Shown: in pieces, positions 32,920 through 34,035 of the stretch | Layout: the number at the start of each line of letters is the position of its first letter | How positions within the stretch are numbered: position 1 is the stretch's first letter | IMG/VR virus record: IMGVR_UViG_3300024264_000103 | Coordinates: 1-34,035 of that record | Length of the DNA stretch: 34,035 bases | Direction: 5' to 3' (one strand) | Source: a virus | Notes under the pieces: generated by a model | The model's input: only the letters and a program-made list of their open reading frames with translations | Told to the model about the DNA's origin: nothing | The model's database searches: none | Translations under genes and position numbers: made by a program

Positions 32920-33206
32920 TGGAAAACAATTCACCTCTTTTCATAAAGGAACAAGCTTATGAAAAGTCTAATCGCAAGATGCGATCTAAGTACAAAAAAG
33001 AAACAGGTAAAACTTTAGGGTCAAGACAAACATCAGGTACTGGAAAACGAAGAGTGTCGTTTGCATGTAGGTTTGCAGGGATGGCAGGTGCTATGAAAGA
33101 TGCTAAAGGTGAGCCAACAAGAAAAGCTATGGCTTTAAAAAAATGGGGTTTTGGAAGCGTTGGTGCTGCAAAAAGCTTTTGTAATAAAAATAAAGAAAAA
33201 AAATAA
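32919..33206 (+). CDS. Small basic protein conserved in marine phages (95 aa)
   Basis: A Lys/Arg-rich protein that begins MENNSPLFIKEQAYEKSNRK and continues with KYKKETGKTLGSRQTSGTGK, RRVSFACRFAGMAGAMKDAK, and GEPTRKAMALKKWGFGSVGA, then AKSFCNKN. The block RRxSFACRFAGMxGxMKDxxGxPTRxAxALKKWGFGS is a pattern I associate with small proteins in many marine phages, whose role is unknown to me. Two cysteines and a strongly positive charge would allow nucleic-acid or metal binding, but this is speculation. The start also carries an NNSPL motif reminiscent of the SP proteins. It is translationally coupled to the membrane protein before it. Confidence 0.65.
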   Translation: MENNSPLFIKEQAYEKSNRKMRSKYKKETGKTLGSRQTSGTGKRRVSFACRFAGMAGAMKDAKGEPTRKAMALKKWGFGSVGAAKSFCNKNKEKK

Positions 33207-33207
33207 T

Positions 33208-33603
33208 ATGGGATCAGCAATATACGCAAAAATGTTTAAGCAAACGCTTAAATATGACGAATCAAAAGAACAAGATAACCCTGATTTTTTCAAGCAAGAT
33301 GAGGATTATATGGCAGAAAGAAAAGCAGCTAAAAATAAAAAAATTGACCCAAGAAAAAAATCTTACCAAGATTCAGTTCAAAAACTGCATAAACCAGCAT
33401 ACAAAAATTATCTTAAAAAACAACGAGAAGGATACAGTGCTTCTGATGATGATGGGCAAACAGTTAATTTTATACCCCCTCAAAAAGATCCAACAAAAAT
33501 TAAAAGCTTAAAAGATTATGCTTACACTATGGAAATTGCTAAAGGCGGATCGGTAACTAAAGACGGAAAAACAGCGGCGCAATTAGCTAGAGAAAATAAA
33601 TAA
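33208..33603 (+). CDS. Small Lys-rich protein (131 aa), function unknown
   Basis: The frame is open from 33151, but the earlier start would overlap the preceding gene, and ATG 33208 lies just after that gene's stop, so I use it. The product MGSAIYAKMFKQTLKYDESK is followed by very basic, disordered sequence (AERKAAKNKKIDPRKKSYQD; KNYLKKQREGYSASDDDGQT) and an end with KDGKTAAQLARENK. No membrane segment or enzyme motif is present. It lies five bases before the amidase gene. Virion or DNA binding is compatible with its charge, but I do not recognise it. Confidence 0.6.
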   Translation: MGSAIYAKMFKQTLKYDESKEQDNPDFFKQDEDYMAERKAAKNKKIDPRKKSYQDSVQKLHKPAYKNYLKKQREGYSASDDDGQTVNFIPPQKDPTKIKSLKDYAYTMEIAKGGSVTKDGKTAAQLARENK

Positions 33604-33608
33604 ATTAA

Positions 33609-34034
33609 ATGAGAGCAATATCAAAAATAATAGTACATTGTTCTGCAACACAAGAAGGCAGAGATTTAGATGCGGCTGAAATAAATCGGTGGCATTTAAA
33701 AAGAGGTTGGAAAGGCATAGGCTACCACTACGTTGTTTTGCTAGACGGTACAATAGAGTATGGCCGTAGCATATATGAGCCAGGAGCTCACGTTAAAGGA
33801 ATGAATAAAAATTCTATAGGCATTTGTTATATTGGTGGAGTTGAAGGAGAAAGAGGGGATAATGGTAAATGGATTGCTAAAGACACTAGAACACCTAAGC
33901 AAAAAGAAAGCTTATTGTTATTGCTTAAAACATTAAAAAAAATGCATACAAGTGCAACAATACATGGCCACAATGAATTTGCCGCGAAAAGTTGTCCGTG
34001 CTTTGATGCTAATAAAGAATATTGTAATATATAA
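33609..34034 (+). CDS. N-acetylmuramoyl-L-alanine amidase, T7-lysozyme-like (141 aa)
   Basis: The endolysin cuts the amide bond between N-acetylmuramic acid and L-alanine in the host wall. The zinc ligands of the amidase_2 fold are visible: H10 (KIIVHCSAT), H121 (IHGHNEF) and C129 (KSCPCFD). Y39 (GIGYHYVV) and K127 match the catalytic Tyr46 and Lys128 of T7 lysozyme. The typical LDGTIEYGR and NKNSIGICYIGG segments are present. Length and lack of a signal peptide fit a single-domain phage enzyme that needs a holin to reach the periplasm. Its TAA at 34032-34034 is the end of the window, so the gene is complete. Confidence 0.95.
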   Translation: MRAISKIIVHCSATQEGRDLDAAEINRWHLKRGWKGIGYHYVVLLDGTIEYGRSIYEPGAHVKGMNKNSIGICYIGGVEGERGDNGKWIAKDTRTPKQKESLLLLLKTLKKMHTSATIHGHNEFAAKSCPCFDANKEYCNI

Positions 34035-34035
34035 A

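Noticed and set aside
33254-33511. Second + strand frame of 85 codons within the 131-aa protein
   Set aside because: Out-of-frame shadow of a Lys-rich gene; its translation is dominated by Lys, Ile and Asn without pattern.
1-34035. Stop-codon recoding as found in some crAss-like phages
   Set aside because: TAG ends the giant gene (32401) and the gene at 13524, TGA ends the genes at 4209 and 4433, and TAA ends the others, each just before a new start, so the standard bacterial code fits.
1-34035. CRISPR arrays, tRNA genes, insertion sequences, integrase or attachment sites
   Set aside because: I saw no regularly spaced repeats, no cloverleaf-like segment in the short gaps, and no transposase or integrase motif.

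Overview
This window looks like the late (structural and lysis) half of a tailed, podovirus-type phage of a marine Bacteroidota (flavobacteria-like) host. The reasons are a low GC content, almost no Shine-Dalgarno sequences but A-rich leaders, a typical Bacteroidota signal peptide on one gene, and large portal, terminase, ring and tail-stabilisation proteins whose sequences recall crAss-like and related Bacteroidota podoviruses. Family assignments are from recognition of motifs, not from a search. Every gene I can support is on the + strand, most are separated by only a few bases, and several are joined by TAATG stop/start overlaps. TAA, TGA and TAG all act as ordinary stops.

Region 1 (1-5258) is a run of small accessory genes. 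It begins with the tail end of a truncated gene, then has two small proteins with Ser-Pro motifs, a probable abundant beta-rich virion protein, a 51-aa CGC-motif protein, a small HExxH metallopeptidase-like protein, an unrecognised charged protein, a secreted protein, a GTA-type holin (TTG start), a beta-rich structural protein, two small conserved proteins, a tandem GroES-like co-chaperonin (TTG start), and a 91-aa protein directly before the terminase. Region 2 (5258-12552) is packaging and head: large terminase, portal, scaffold-like protein and major capsid protein. A roughly 0.5-kb patch inside the terminase gene is clearly more GC-rich than its surroundings.

Region 3 (12553-23485) is head-tail connection and the virion interior: a conserved 274-aa protein bounded by two terminator hairpins, two ring/adaptor proteins, a 1539-aa tail-stabilisation (muzzle-like) protein with inserted beta domains, a 482-aa partner, and two probable internal virion proteins. 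Region 4 (23491-32403) is one 2970-aa multidomain protein with an HExxH peptidase motif, a sigma-region-2-like helix segment, a complete HAD phosphatase signature, recurring ASKR motifs and duplicated C-terminal helices. It is most likely an internal or ejected virion protein. Region 5 (32405-34034) is the lysis end: another Ser-Pro-motif protein, a 51-aa membrane protein (holin candidate), two small basic proteins and a T7-lysozyme-like amidase.

The genes form a logical late programme: DNA packaging through the portal, capsid assembly on a scaffold possibly helped by a phage co-chaperonin, tail-machine assembly with internal cargo proteins, and holin/amidase lysis. No tRNA, CRISPR array, integrase or insertion sequence was seen, and no gap without a gene exceeds 300 bases.
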